Shown: positions 1 through 8,121 of the stretch, in pieces
Numbering within the stretch: position 1 is the first letter of the stretch
Layout of the letters: every line of letters begins with the position of its first letter
Source: Planctomycetaceae bacterium
GTDB lineage: Bacteria; Planctomycetota; Planctomycetia; Pirellulales; Thermoguttaceae
Direction of reading: 5' to 3'
DNA: 64,000 nucleotides
Assembly: GCA_009778035.1 (NCBI GenBank)
Contig: WRKP01000008.1
Span: 1 to 64,000, forward strand
Translations under genes and position numbers: made by a program
Notes under the pieces: model-generated
The model's input: the letters and a program-made list of their open reading frames with translations, nothing else
The model's database searches: none
What the model was told of the DNA's origin: nothing

Positions 1-490
1 GTCCGAGAGATGAAATGCCGTCTCATGTTCGTGACGAGACCAATTAGTAAACGAGGTTTAAGGGAACAGCAGACCGCTGCTGGGTACAAAAGTCAGGTGG
101 AGTCTAATTGAAAATGTTTGAGTATTATCCTGGGAACCAGGGAAACCGGATCGAATAGAAATGCCGAAAGACAAAACGGTATAGGCACGGATAACGAGCG
201 ATTGAATGAGATTGAGAAACAAGTTTTTACGAGAGTGAAAACGAATTGCGTATTTTAGCGTTACGGTTGACGAACTTCGATTGACTTGGAGACCGTGTGA
301 TGTGCGATGGTATGGACTGATACATTAACGGGACCCCCACTTGACGAATGCTACTTTCAGAGAATATGCCGAAAGTGACTCCAAGAAGTAGAACTAATCT
401 TCAATGGATATTACAACGACGGAATCGCCGATATACTCGACGTTACTCCTACAAGTGTCTGAAACTGGAAGAAAAAAAATTACAAGAACA
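1..490 (+). ncRNA. Possible group II intron RNA remnant (5' domains)
   Basis: No intact reading frame is found here. The sequence is rich in short GNRA-like and purine motifs. Near 452-465 it has AAGTGTCTGAAAC, which from memory equals a stretch near the domain III/IV boundary of the lactococcal Ll.LtrB group II intron. GTTTAAGG near 55-62 also resembles the 5' part of such introns. A plausible intron 5' end (GTGAC) lies near 31. No domain V hairpin and no reverse transcriptase frame were found, so it would be a fragment. The call rests on memory of one intron and needs a covariance search. Confidence 0.3.
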
Positions 491-854
491 TAACAACGAT
501 ATTACTTCTCTCCGAAGAAAACATGGTTCAGGAAAATGTCCCCTACCTGTTCATATTTTTACTCAAAGGCATTTTGATAGGAAGCGTCCTCACTGGTTTT
601 TCTTTTGAGTATTTGCCTACTTATTTTCCTGAGTTGATTCTGGTGGTGCAGTGTTGTAATGTTATTAAGAATGTGTATATGACTAATGATGTGCCGATGT
701 GTTCGATGATTTACTGGCGAAGTGGAATGTGCCGACGGAGTTCACGAATGGAGATCCGAAGCGATTGGCTTTGTTCTTTCATCTCGCAAAGTTACGCCTA
801 TGAGAATGTTTTCCCGCCAAGCCGGTGTGGCCAAACCAATTTTGAATACGCTCT
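491..854. other. Gene-poor stretch, degenerate sequence
   Basis: No credible gene. A 34-codon open frame at 699-803 (plus) reads like real protein (it contains KWNVPTEFTNGDPKRLALFF) but has no proper start and ends at a stop, so it may be a fossil coding fragment of unknown origin. The right end merges into a short intergenic repeat that touches the tssA remnant. Confidence 0.4.
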
Positions 855-855
855 C
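831..855. repeat. Intergenic repeat, GAGCGTATTCAAAATTGG type
   Basis: On the minus strand this reads GAGCGTATTCAAAATTGG followed by TTTGG. The same ~20 bases occur on the plus strand at 58689-58710. Looser relatives starting with GAGCGT lie at the ends of other genes (17688, 21286, 25941, 37997, 44046, 44166). Confidence 0.6.
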
Positions 856-1327
856 TATGGAATATTTTGAAATAATTTTTTCAATACTGAAAGGTCTAAT
901 CCCCGTTTGGATAACTCGACCATCAGTTCGTCAAGCGACTTGTCCTTCCACGAGATGAGACGCTGAATTACATACGGCACCGGACTGTGAGACTCGCATC
1001 GTTTCAATATTTCTGCCAATTCCGCCAAAAGCATATAAGCCCTGTCCCGATTCTTTATCTCTCCGCCACAGGAAGTTGCACCGACGCCGTTTTGTCCGGT
1101 GTCAGTGTATTCGCTTCTTCAATAGCCATCCGATTCTGTTCGCAAATCGTTTTGCGGAATTGATTCCATTTTACTCCCTTTCATAGTATTCCACATCAAC
1201 CCAATATCGCATCTTTTTCTTTGCGTTCCTGTTAAGTAACGTCGTAGACCGATTCGTAAAAAAGGTAAGGCTCGCAAAGCGGATTTGTTTCCGCCGGTTG
1301 AAGGATTTTTTCTAAATTGAATATCAT
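855..1327 (-). pseudogene. tssA: Decayed tssA (ImpA family), T6SS
   Basis: Read on the minus strand from an ATG at 1327, the frame begins MIFNLEKILQPAETNP and continues to YESVYD, which fits the ImpA_N start of TssA. The same frame then meets stops at 1232-1234, 1196-1198, 1181-1183 and 1055-1057, between segments that still look like TssA (QERKEKDAILG, WNQFRKTICEQN). After a frameshift near 1060 it continues as NRDRAYMLLAELAEILKR, then HSPVPYVIQRLISW, the usual C-terminal TssA motif, and stops at 855. Only about 155 codons remain, against roughly 340-550 in the family, so there is also an internal deletion. It starts 24 bases after tssM and would have been the last gene of the T6SS operon. 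Confidence 0.72.
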
Positions 1328-1350
1328 GATAGTTTTTTGTTCATTGTCTA

Positions 1351-4300
1351 TCATCGATAATGCAGCGCATTCGGACTTAATGAAACACGTTTCGGAATCG
1401 GAACCGGAGCAGTGCGAAATGGAGCGGAAAGCGTCGGTGCTTCCGAGACCGTCTGCACCGCACGAGACGGCGGAGGAATGCGAGTTTCAAAGATCGCTGG
1501 ACTTGAAACCGGCGGAGGAGCCAAAGCCGAAATCGGCGGCGTTTGATTTTCATGCCCGATCTCAAAGCGTCGGCTTTCGCCCACAACCGGCATCCAATCT
1601 GGAAATTGACGCGGCAAAATGATTTCCATATTTTCGCCCTCGCCCGCCTTGTACAGCCGAATCCGTAAAAATGTACGCAACCGATCCGCATCCTGTCCCC
1701 TTACCGAATTCGCACCGCTCGGTACGGTCGGAATGTCAAAACCAATTCGATTGTCCAGTCTGTTCGTTCCAAGAGCATCCTGTTCCAAAGCGATATGAGC
1801 GTTTTCATAAAGAAAAACGAGCAAACTCCACGGCATGTTGTACTCATATACCAATGTGTTCCCCGAAAGCCTCGCATTCGGATTGGCCGGAGCCTGCGGC
1901 ACAACGCCGCCGTCCTTTGCCCAATGCAGCGTAAATCGCGTCGGCGTGCCAAATTGCCAAACGCCGGACTCCGCTCCATTTCTCAAGGAAATTTCGGTTA
2001 ACCCCAGCCGGAGGGATTGATCCAAAAGTCTTTGCGCACCGCTTTCCGTCGGGTCAGGCAGACGGAATTCGACCGACAGCATCAAGTCGGGCAGCATATT
2101 TGGCCCCTGCGTTTGTCCAAAAAATAATGACTTAATTTCCATCATACTCGCATAAAACCTGTGGTAATCCAGCGGTATATTTGCGGCATCTTGCTGAGTG
2201 AACTCGTTTGGCATTTCCGGCAAAAGTTGATAGAAATGCCGAATCGCATCCGGCGACGCCGGCGGAGCGGACGCGTAATTTCCCGACACAAAGGGAAATC
2301 TTCCCTGAATGTTCGTGTTGAAAAACTCGGCAGCCCGTTTCCATTGAGCATGAAAATGCTGTTCCTCGTATTCCGTCCGGTTAGTTCGGATTGCCCTATC
2401 CAATTCGTACATTCGTTGGTAAAACCAATTTGGACTCGGCGACAGAGCCTTACGCTGCGGATTAGGCAATTCAAGCCTTATGAACTGCTCCAACGCAGAA
2501 ACCGGATTGGCCAGACTGTTTTCGGCATAAAGGTCAAGCCCTTGGCATATTCCTTGCCAACGCTTGATTCGGATAAGGTCTTCCGGCGTGATTGGAAAAT
2601 CATTTCGCTGTTCCAGGAAAACCAACAGCGGAGCGATTTGCGATTGCCAATGAGTCAATCGCATAAGGCTCATTTGGAGATAATGTTCCAGAGCCCCTTC
2701 CGAGGGGATTCCCAAAAGCGGAACGAGGATGGAATTGTTCCCGTCCCAGCGTTCGAGCGTTCGCCGCTGCGGCTGGTAGAGGGCATCGCGTTCAAATTGC
2801 CGATCAAAGTCGGCCAACATCGCCAATGCCTGACTGCCCGCCAGGGTTTCCAATTCTTGCCGTTGCCGTTTTGCATGCGTTCCAAACGAATCGTACACCG
2901 CGAGGATTTGCAGAATCTTGTCTCTGGCTTCGGGAAAATTCCCGAAGATGGTTCCGCCGGAGCGCGACCGCCGAATCCGTACGCCATCCGTTACCAAACT
3001 GTGCATATTGTCGATTAGTTGTTCGCCTGCTCTAATTTGAATGAGTTCGAACCGCTCCGGCATCATTTCGTTGAAGATCGTTTCGTATCTGCCCGAAAAA
3101 ATGACGGCATCATGCAATGCTTGAACGTTCCATTCGATCGACAGGATGTTTCCCGCAAAGTCGGGCAGGAATGTTTTTTCGACCGGTTTCATAAACTCTT
3201 CCCTTTGCAATCGTTGCAGGAGCAAATCCAACTTTTCGAGCCAAGGTTGCGGGGTCAATGTTCTTTCGTCCAAAAACGTAAACAGTTCCCCTTGTTCGTT
3301 ATATTTTAATGATCGCAGTGCTTGGAATTGCCGGGCTTTCAACTCCGCCGCACGGCGGTCCCATTGTTCGATACTGCGATTGTCGAGAAACGTTTCCTCG
3401 CGGATTTGGGTACGCAGAGGGAGATTCTCGTCGGAAAACAGCGGGGCATCTTTCAGAATCCAATTTAATTCGGGATTTCTCAATGCGAGCATTGTTCGTT
3501 GCAGTGCTTGGTAAAACAAATCCAGCCGATCTCCGACTAGAAAAGTTGCCGTAAAACTCGGCGGGCCATTCAAACGCTCGCAAACCCAACTCAAATGCAA
3601 ATGTAAGTGATTTTCCTGATAAAGTTTTTCATCGAAAATGCTGGCGAGTTCGACAAACCGGCGTTCCATCAAGTCGGTAATTCGGGCTTGGAGCCGTTCA
3701 AATCGAATTTCTTCCGGCGTTTTTTCAACGGATACCCTGCCGCGATGCGTGAGTCGATGCAACATGCTTTCCAACTCGCTTCGTGATTCTCGCAAATATC
3801 CAACGGAAAAAGACGTTCCATAAATATAATTGAGCAATTCGAGAAAACTTGCGGCATCGCCACTTTTCAGGAAAGCACCGTATTGCCTAACCTTGGAGCA
3901 AAATTCTGCGGATTGATCGATATGATTTTGCAAGTCGGTAAATTCAGATATTTCAAGCGGTGTAAGGAAAATATCGGCGGGTGCAGACAATGCTGGCGCA
4001 TTGGCCGGACTCGTCTCATAGAGTAATAGGGCTTTTTCTTCCAATTCCAAAGGAATCGTGTCACGGATGAGTCGTTGATAAAGTTTTTCCTGCCAACGGG
4101 AAACGTTGGTCGGAACCTTCGAAAGATAACTCGTTGGGAAAAAGACTGAACGCAAATTATCGTATCCCGAAGGGTTGGTTTCGAGAAAAATACATTCCAG
4201 TACGTCGCTTCGGAGCGGGGAACGCACCACTTTCGTATGCTCTCCGCTTTCTTTTCGCCTTTCGATGTCATCGTTATGAAATTTGATGATTTCGATAACT

Positions 4301-5550
4301 CGGCCAAAACGTTCCATCGTTTGGACATCCAATTTCAGATAGGGAAGAGCCCAAAGCATACCGAACGACCAAAAGACCAGCATACTTATAATAAGCGTTT
4401 GGATGATGCGAACATTGCGACGGCGTGCATAAAGGAACCGTTGAGGCGGAACGGCCAAGACCGAGTCGGTCGGCAAGTTTTCTCGCAACATTCGGTCTGC
4501 AAACAAAAATTGCGGAGTCGTTTCTGTATAGACGGTTCCGCAAAAACTCAATGAGCGAAACAGAAAGCGTTCGTGATAGACGCTCCGTGAAAAAATCACG
4601 TTGCAGAACAGTTCCAAATTGGGCGTCAACGTTTCGAGTTCATCGGCCAGCAAGAATTGCCGACGGGATGATTCGGAATCCCTGCCGCTTTCTCCTGCGA
4701 AAAGATGTACGGACGCCCGACAGACGTTGTCGCAGAATGTCCGTTGTGCGTCCCGCAACCATCGGGCATCCCAGGGCGTTTCGCTGTCGTAGGGCGAAGC
4801 CCAAGATAAAATGTTTGCAAAATCGGCCGTTTGCTCGCCAAATTTCGGTAAGCGAAATGTTATCAGGCCGTTGCCAAATTCTTGAAATCCTGTAAGTTTT
4901 TCGCTGTCATAAACAAGGACTTGAACCGGACAGTTGATACCGGTAATTCGTTGAAGCCGGGCAAGTTGTTCATTGAGCCGCGTTGCGGTATGCTCGGTTT
5001 GCCTGGAATGACGCATCGTTTCTACAGAAAGCGAAAGCACAACGCCGTCCAATGCTCGTTGCGGGCGCATTCGGAGAAGTTCCCGAAAAAGAGCATCGTA
5101 TCCCGTCGGGTCAAGCGATGCATGTTCGGCAAAGTTTTTTCGGGGCGAGATTAACACTCCCCGATCATACAAATACATATCGAGTTGCGTACCTTGCAGC
5201 AACGTCCCGCCGTGGGGAGAAAAGACCGAAAGCAGAGATTCTGGCAACGGGGCACCCAATGCTAAAAAGACGGGCGTATGCCGAATCCGGTTGCCGAGAT
5301 GCTGCCGCAGAAAGGACAAATCTTTGTAGATTTCCAAGCCCGACGGTTCATTTCGCGGATCATCGCCGTTTTGCGATTGTTCTTCTTGGTTATTGCCCGG
5401 CTGCGGAGTCGTATTTTTATCAGCTCCGCGCCGCCAAAACAAGACGGCCAGCAGAATCAGGATGAACAGTTGAAGCAAGGCGATGCCCAGCAGGGTACTG
5501 AAACTCCAATCGTTCAAAGAAAAACTAAAAAATGCAAATACACCGTTCAT
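1351..5550 (-). CDS. tssM: T6SS membrane complex protein TssM (IcmF family)
   Basis: Inner-membrane component that with TssL (and TssJ where present) forms the trans-envelope complex docking the T6SS baseplate. The 1399-residue protein is somewhat longer than the usual ~1100-1200. A membrane segment lies at about 17-39 and a second at about 381-403, with a long periplasmic C-terminal part ending in a Pro-rich tail. The region where many TssM proteins carry a Walker A P-loop reads LALGAPLPESLL (about 96-107), with no GKT/S, and the region expected to hold the base-recognition motif reads VLVYDSEKLTGFQEF. ATP binding therefore seems lost, as in some other TssM proteins. The start overlaps the tssL stop (ATGA), indicating translational coupling. 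A decayed tssA follows. Confidence 0.85.
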   Translation of the reverse strand: MNGVFAFFSFSLNDWSFSTLLGIALLQLFILILLAVLFWRRGADKNTTPQPGNNQEEQSQNGDDPRNEPSGLEIYKDLSFLRQHLGNRIRHTPVFLALGAPLPESLLSVFSPHGGTLLQGTQLDMYLYDRGVLISPRKNFAEHASLDPTGYDALFRELLRMRPQRALDGVVLSLSVETMRHSRQTEHTATRLNEQLARLQRITGINCPVQVLVYDSEKLTGFQEFGNGLITFRLPKFGEQTADFANILSWASPYDSETPWDARWLRDAQRTFCDNVCRASVHLFAGESGRDSESSRRQFLLADELETLTPNLELFCNVIFSRSVYHERFLFRSLSFCGTVYTETTPQFLFADRMLRENLPTDSVLAVPPQRFLYARRRNVRIIQTLIISMLVFWSFGMLWALPYLKLDVQTMERFGRVIEIIKFHNDDIERRKESGEHTKVVRSPLRSDVLECIFLETNPSGYDNLRSVFFPTSYLSKVPTNVSRWQEKLYQRLIRDTIPLELEEKALLLYETSPANAPALSAPADIFLTPLEISEFTDLQNHIDQSAEFCSKVRQYGAFLKSGDAASFLELLNYIYGTSFSVGYLRESRSELESMLHRLTHRGRVSVEKTPEEIRFERLQARITDLMERRFVELASIFDEKLYQENHLHLHLSWVCERLNGPPSFTATFLVGDRLDLFYQALQRTMLALRNPELNWILKDAPLFSDENLPLRTQIREETFLDNRSIEQWDRRAAELKARQFQALRSLKYNEQGELFTFLDERTLTPQPWLEKLDLLLQRLQREEFMKPVEKTFLPDFAGNILSIEWNVQALHDAVIFSGRYETIFNEMMPERFELIQIRAGEQLIDNMHSLVTDGVRIRRSRSGGTIFGNFPEARDKILQILAVYDSFGTHAKRQRQELETLAGSQALAMLADFDRQFERDALYQPQRRTLERWDGNNSILVPLLGIPSEGALEHYLQMSLMRLTHWQSQIAPLLVFLEQRNDFPITPEDLIRIKRWQGICQGLDLYAENSLANPVSALEQFIRLELPNPQRKALSPSPNWFYQRMYELDRAIRTNRTEYEEQHFHAQWKRAAEFFNTNIQGRFPFVSGNYASAPPASPDAIRHFYQLLPEMPNEFTQQDAANIPLDYHRFYASMMEIKSLFFGQTQGPNMLPDLMLSVEFRLPDPTESGAQRLLDQSLRLGLTEISLRNGAESGVWQFGTPTRFTLHWAKDGGVVPQAPANPNARLSGNTLVYEYNMPWSLLVFLYENAHIALEQDALGTNRLDNRIGFDIPTVPSGANSVRGQDADRLRTFLRIRLYKAGEGENMEIILPRQFPDWMPVVGESRRFEIGHENQTPPISALAPPPVSSPAIFETRIPPPSRAVQTVSEAPTLSAPFRTAPVPIPKRVSLSPNALHYR

Positions 5551-6287
5551 TGTTCTCCTTCCTCAGTGATCGAATACATACTGACGTTTGTCGGCAGAAA
5601 AAAATCACGAAGCGGTTTGATATTATGTTGCCAAATAAAATGCGATGCCAATAAAAGTCCAAATGCTAAACAAAATGCACAGAGCATCCAACGCTTAAGC
5701 GAAGGAATCGTCTGCAATGCATGCCGATGGGGCGAATGAAATGTCTCCGCGACGAAATCACCGGGAACATCCTGCTCGAAATTGCTTTGAATCCATGTTC
5801 CCAGTTCGTTGCGATGCCGATCCCGTTGCACTTCATCGTCTGCATAACGTCCGTAAAACCCAAGGGCCAGCGAATCCAGCAGCATCATTGCAAGCGGTAA
5901 ATCCTTCTGTTTGCGTTCCGTCAGAACCTGGTCAAGGATCGTGTAAAACCGGTCTCCGACGGTTCGTGTTCCAAACAACGACTGTTCGAGCAGGTGTTCC
6001 TTCCACCAAACCTGGCCGAACCATTCGGCATGTTGCAAAAGTTCATCGGCAAGTCCCGACGCAAGCAAAAACGGTTCTTCGCCGAAAACGTCCTCGGACC
6101 TTGCACGCTCTTCGGCAAGTTTCGTGAGAAGTTCCTTGTGCAACGCCTCAACTCCTTCTTGCTCCTGAATGCCATCAAGTTGCGGCAACCGTTGCAAAAG
6201 TCCCGTGGTGAACCTTTGGAAAAAACGGAGCCGACCGTCAAGCAAGACCGAATCCAATGCGTCGCTACGTGATGTCAAACGATTCAT
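5547..6287 (-). CDS. tssL: T6SS protein TssL (DotU/IcmH family)
   Basis: TssL is a C-tail-anchored inner-membrane protein that recruits the cytoplasmic T6SS parts to TssM. This product is 246 residues, with a helical cytoplasmic domain carrying the DotU-type stretch LALGFYGRY and a single membrane segment near the C-terminus (WMLCAFCLAFGLLLASHF) followed by a short periplasmic tail. The open frame extends 37 codons further upstream, but the ATG at 6287 overlaps the tssK stop (ATGA) and begins MNRLTSRSDALDS, so this start is preferred. The stop overlaps the tssM start in the same way. No peptidoglycan-binding extension is present. Confidence 0.88.
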   Translation of the reverse strand: MNRLTSRSDALDSVLLDGRLRFFQRFTTGLLQRLPQLDGIQEQEGVEALHKELLTKLAEERARSEDVFGEEPFLLASGLADELLQHAEWFGQVWWKEHLLEQSLFGTRTVGDRFYTILDQVLTERKQKDLPLAMMLLDSLALGFYGRYADDEVQRDRHRNELGTWIQSNFEQDVPGDFVAETFHSPHRHALQTIPSLKRWMLCAFCLAFGLLLASHFIWQHNIKPLRDFFLPTNVSMYSITEEGEQ

Positions 6288-7627
6288 GCGGCACCTCCAT
6301 TGTTCGTATCGCCGGATAGCGAGTCTTTTTCCAATACCAGCAAATATATTTCGACGGGCTGCGATGCTTTGTTCGTATCCGACATTCCCTGAATGCAAAA
6401 AAGAATATCTTGCAAACGTTCATTTGGCGGCGACAAACTCCAAATCTGCATTTGCCGATAAAGTATCACGCCGCTGACTCCGCTTTGACGTTGCCGACCT
6501 GCACCGACCGTTCGCCGAAACGAAAAAGTGTTGATTTCGGTTTCATAGCCGATGATCGCCTCCGACATCCATTGCGAAACTTTCGTTTCGTCCGCACCGG
6601 GCCGTGGAACGACTCCGACGAACACCTGACCGACGGGTATCTTGGAGGAGGAAATTGAAAAACGGTTCGATTCGCGGTCAAAATCAAACGGAATTTCCCG
6701 ATGGTACGTCGGAAACGTTCGGGCAACTTGTTCCTGAATCGCATGCACAAGGTCGGTAAAACTTTTTAGAGAATCACGATGATCGTAATCAATGCGGCGA
6801 GGTATCGTTACATGTCCGACGCTGCAGAGCATTCCGCCGACGTTGGCGAGCGAGCCGAACAAAACGAGCGGATGCACGCTTTCGGAAAACAAAAGCGTTT
6901 CGAGCATCGGCAACTGCCCTATCAAGCCGGGCAAAAGGGAATACGTCTCGAGCCGGTCGCGATCGTCGTATGAATTTTCTTCCTTGCGTCGAATCAGGGC
7001 ATTTGCCAAATTACGCAGCGAGCCGGTCAAATGTTCGAGCAACTTAAAAATGGGACTGTCCCGTTTAATCGTCAGTTGGGGCGGTTCGTAATCATCCAAA
7101 CGAAACCCTTCGGCGCGAAATGAGACTTTGGCGAGCGGCAGCGAGGTGCAATGGGCCGGCGGCGTTCCGAGGACAATATCGAGGTTCGGAACGAGCACGG
7201 GAATCGGCGTCGGCTCTTCGGTGGTTGCATCGTTGAGCACACATTCTTGCTGGCAATACCGTTTATCTTCGGCATCGACGGGCGATTTGAGCGAATGGAG
7301 CGGCAAAATGGCCCAAATCGTCTTCCAAACATTCGGAGTCGCTTTGAGCGAGTCGAGTTCTTGTTTTAGCGGATGCTGTTCGGACGAGGAATACTGAACG
7401 TAACCGCCGTCGGGAAAAAATGCTTCGAGTTCGAGTATTTGAAAAATCCCGGCTCCGAGTTGGCTTTCGTCGAAGTGTTTATGGACAACACCCCAGGCGA
7501 GCGGAGAGGCCGCCGCGAACCGTTTTTGCATCAGGAAATCGTTTCGCCTATTGGCCATTTGAAAATGGGCGGGCAGGAGAAACATTCCTTCGTGCCAACA
7601 GACCGGATATTCGGGCTTCCAAGACAT
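6284..7627 (-). CDS. tssK: T6SS baseplate protein TssK
   Basis: TssK links the T6SS baseplate to the TssLM membrane complex as a trimer. The 447-residue length is typical. The N-terminus carries the family signature CWHEGMFLLPAHFQ (about 10-23), and the shoulder, neck and head regions follow without a gap. The gene lies between the PAAR-like gene (87 bases upstream) and tssL, which it overlaps by four bases. TssF, TssG and TssE, the other baseplate parts, are not encoded in this window, so they must lie elsewhere if the system works. Confidence 0.93.
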   Translation of the reverse strand: MSWKPEYPVCWHEGMFLLPAHFQMANRRNDFLMQKRFAAASPLAWGVVHKHFDESQLGAGIFQILELEAFFPDGGYVQYSSSEQHPLKQELDSLKATPNVWKTIWAILPLHSLKSPVDAEDKRYCQQECVLNDATTEEPTPIPVLVPNLDIVLGTPPAHCTSLPLAKVSFRAEGFRLDDYEPPQLTIKRDSPIFKLLEHLTGSLRNLANALIRRKEENSYDDRDRLETYSLLPGLIGQLPMLETLLFSESVHPLVLFGSLANVGGMLCSVGHVTIPRRIDYDHRDSLKSFTDLVHAIQEQVARTFPTYHREIPFDFDRESNRFSISSSKIPVGQVFVGVVPRPGADETKVSQWMSEAIIGYETEINTFSFRRTVGAGRQRQSGVSGVILYRQMQIWSLSPPNERLQDILFCIQGMSDTNKASQPVEIYLLVLEKDSLSGDTNNGGAA

Positions 7628-7713
7628 CGTAGAGCGATTGCAGGTTGAGTAAATCCAGGCTACACCGTTTTATCGACCGCTCGGTTATGACGACTTTAAC
7701 AACGTTATGGGTT

Positions 7714-8103
7714 TTACGGCACGCTGACCGTAACTTGCCCGGGAAAGTCGACCTGAATGACGCCGCCCCAATTGCAGAGCAACTTCGAGGAACTGTTCAA
7801 TGCCGGCATGTTGCCGATCAAAACGGTCGGCGAGCCGGGAATCCACGGAGCAGTCGTTACCGGAATGCAAGGCATCGGCGTCAACACGCCCAAAGCAGCG
7901 GCCGTCGCAGCGGCAACAATCGGATTGGCCGGACTTCTGCACAGTCCGAACGTGGCCAAGTTGACAATAGGTTTATGATCCATAATGGTCGCGGCGGGCG
8001 GCCCGCCAGCCATGACGCGGTTGGTCGGCAGCACAACCAACGGACACGGCGTCGCTCCAAACGAACATCGGCACATCGCACCGGCAACGACAAGTTGACT
8101 CAT
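7714..8103 (-). CDS. PAAR-like spike-tip protein (DUF4280 type)
   Basis: This 129-residue protein has the low-complexity, Gly/Pro/Cys-containing character of PAAR-like tip proteins: it starts MSQLVVAGAMCRCSFG and has repeated short hydrophobic strands ending in VIQVDFPGQVTVSVP. The pattern fits DUF4280 (PAAR-like) proteins, which cap the VgrG trimer and sharpen the T6SS needle. It directly follows vgrG with an 18-base gap, as expected for a matching tip. No toxin extension is present, so cargo would have to ride on VgrG or bind separately. The family assignment is by motif and context only. Confidence 0.8.
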   Translation of the reverse strand: MSQLVVAGAMCRCSFGATPCPLVVLPTNRVMAGGPPAATIMDHKPIVNLATFGLCRSPANPIVAAATAAALGVLTPMPCIPVTTAPWIPGSPTVLIGNMPALNSSSKLLCNWGGVIQVDFPGQVTVSVP

Positions 8104-8121
8104 AGTATTTCTCCGTGTTTT

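Noticed and set aside
2161-3018. Long plus-strand open frame of 285 codons
   Set aside because: Lies wholly within tssM on the other strand; composition is that of a shadow frame.
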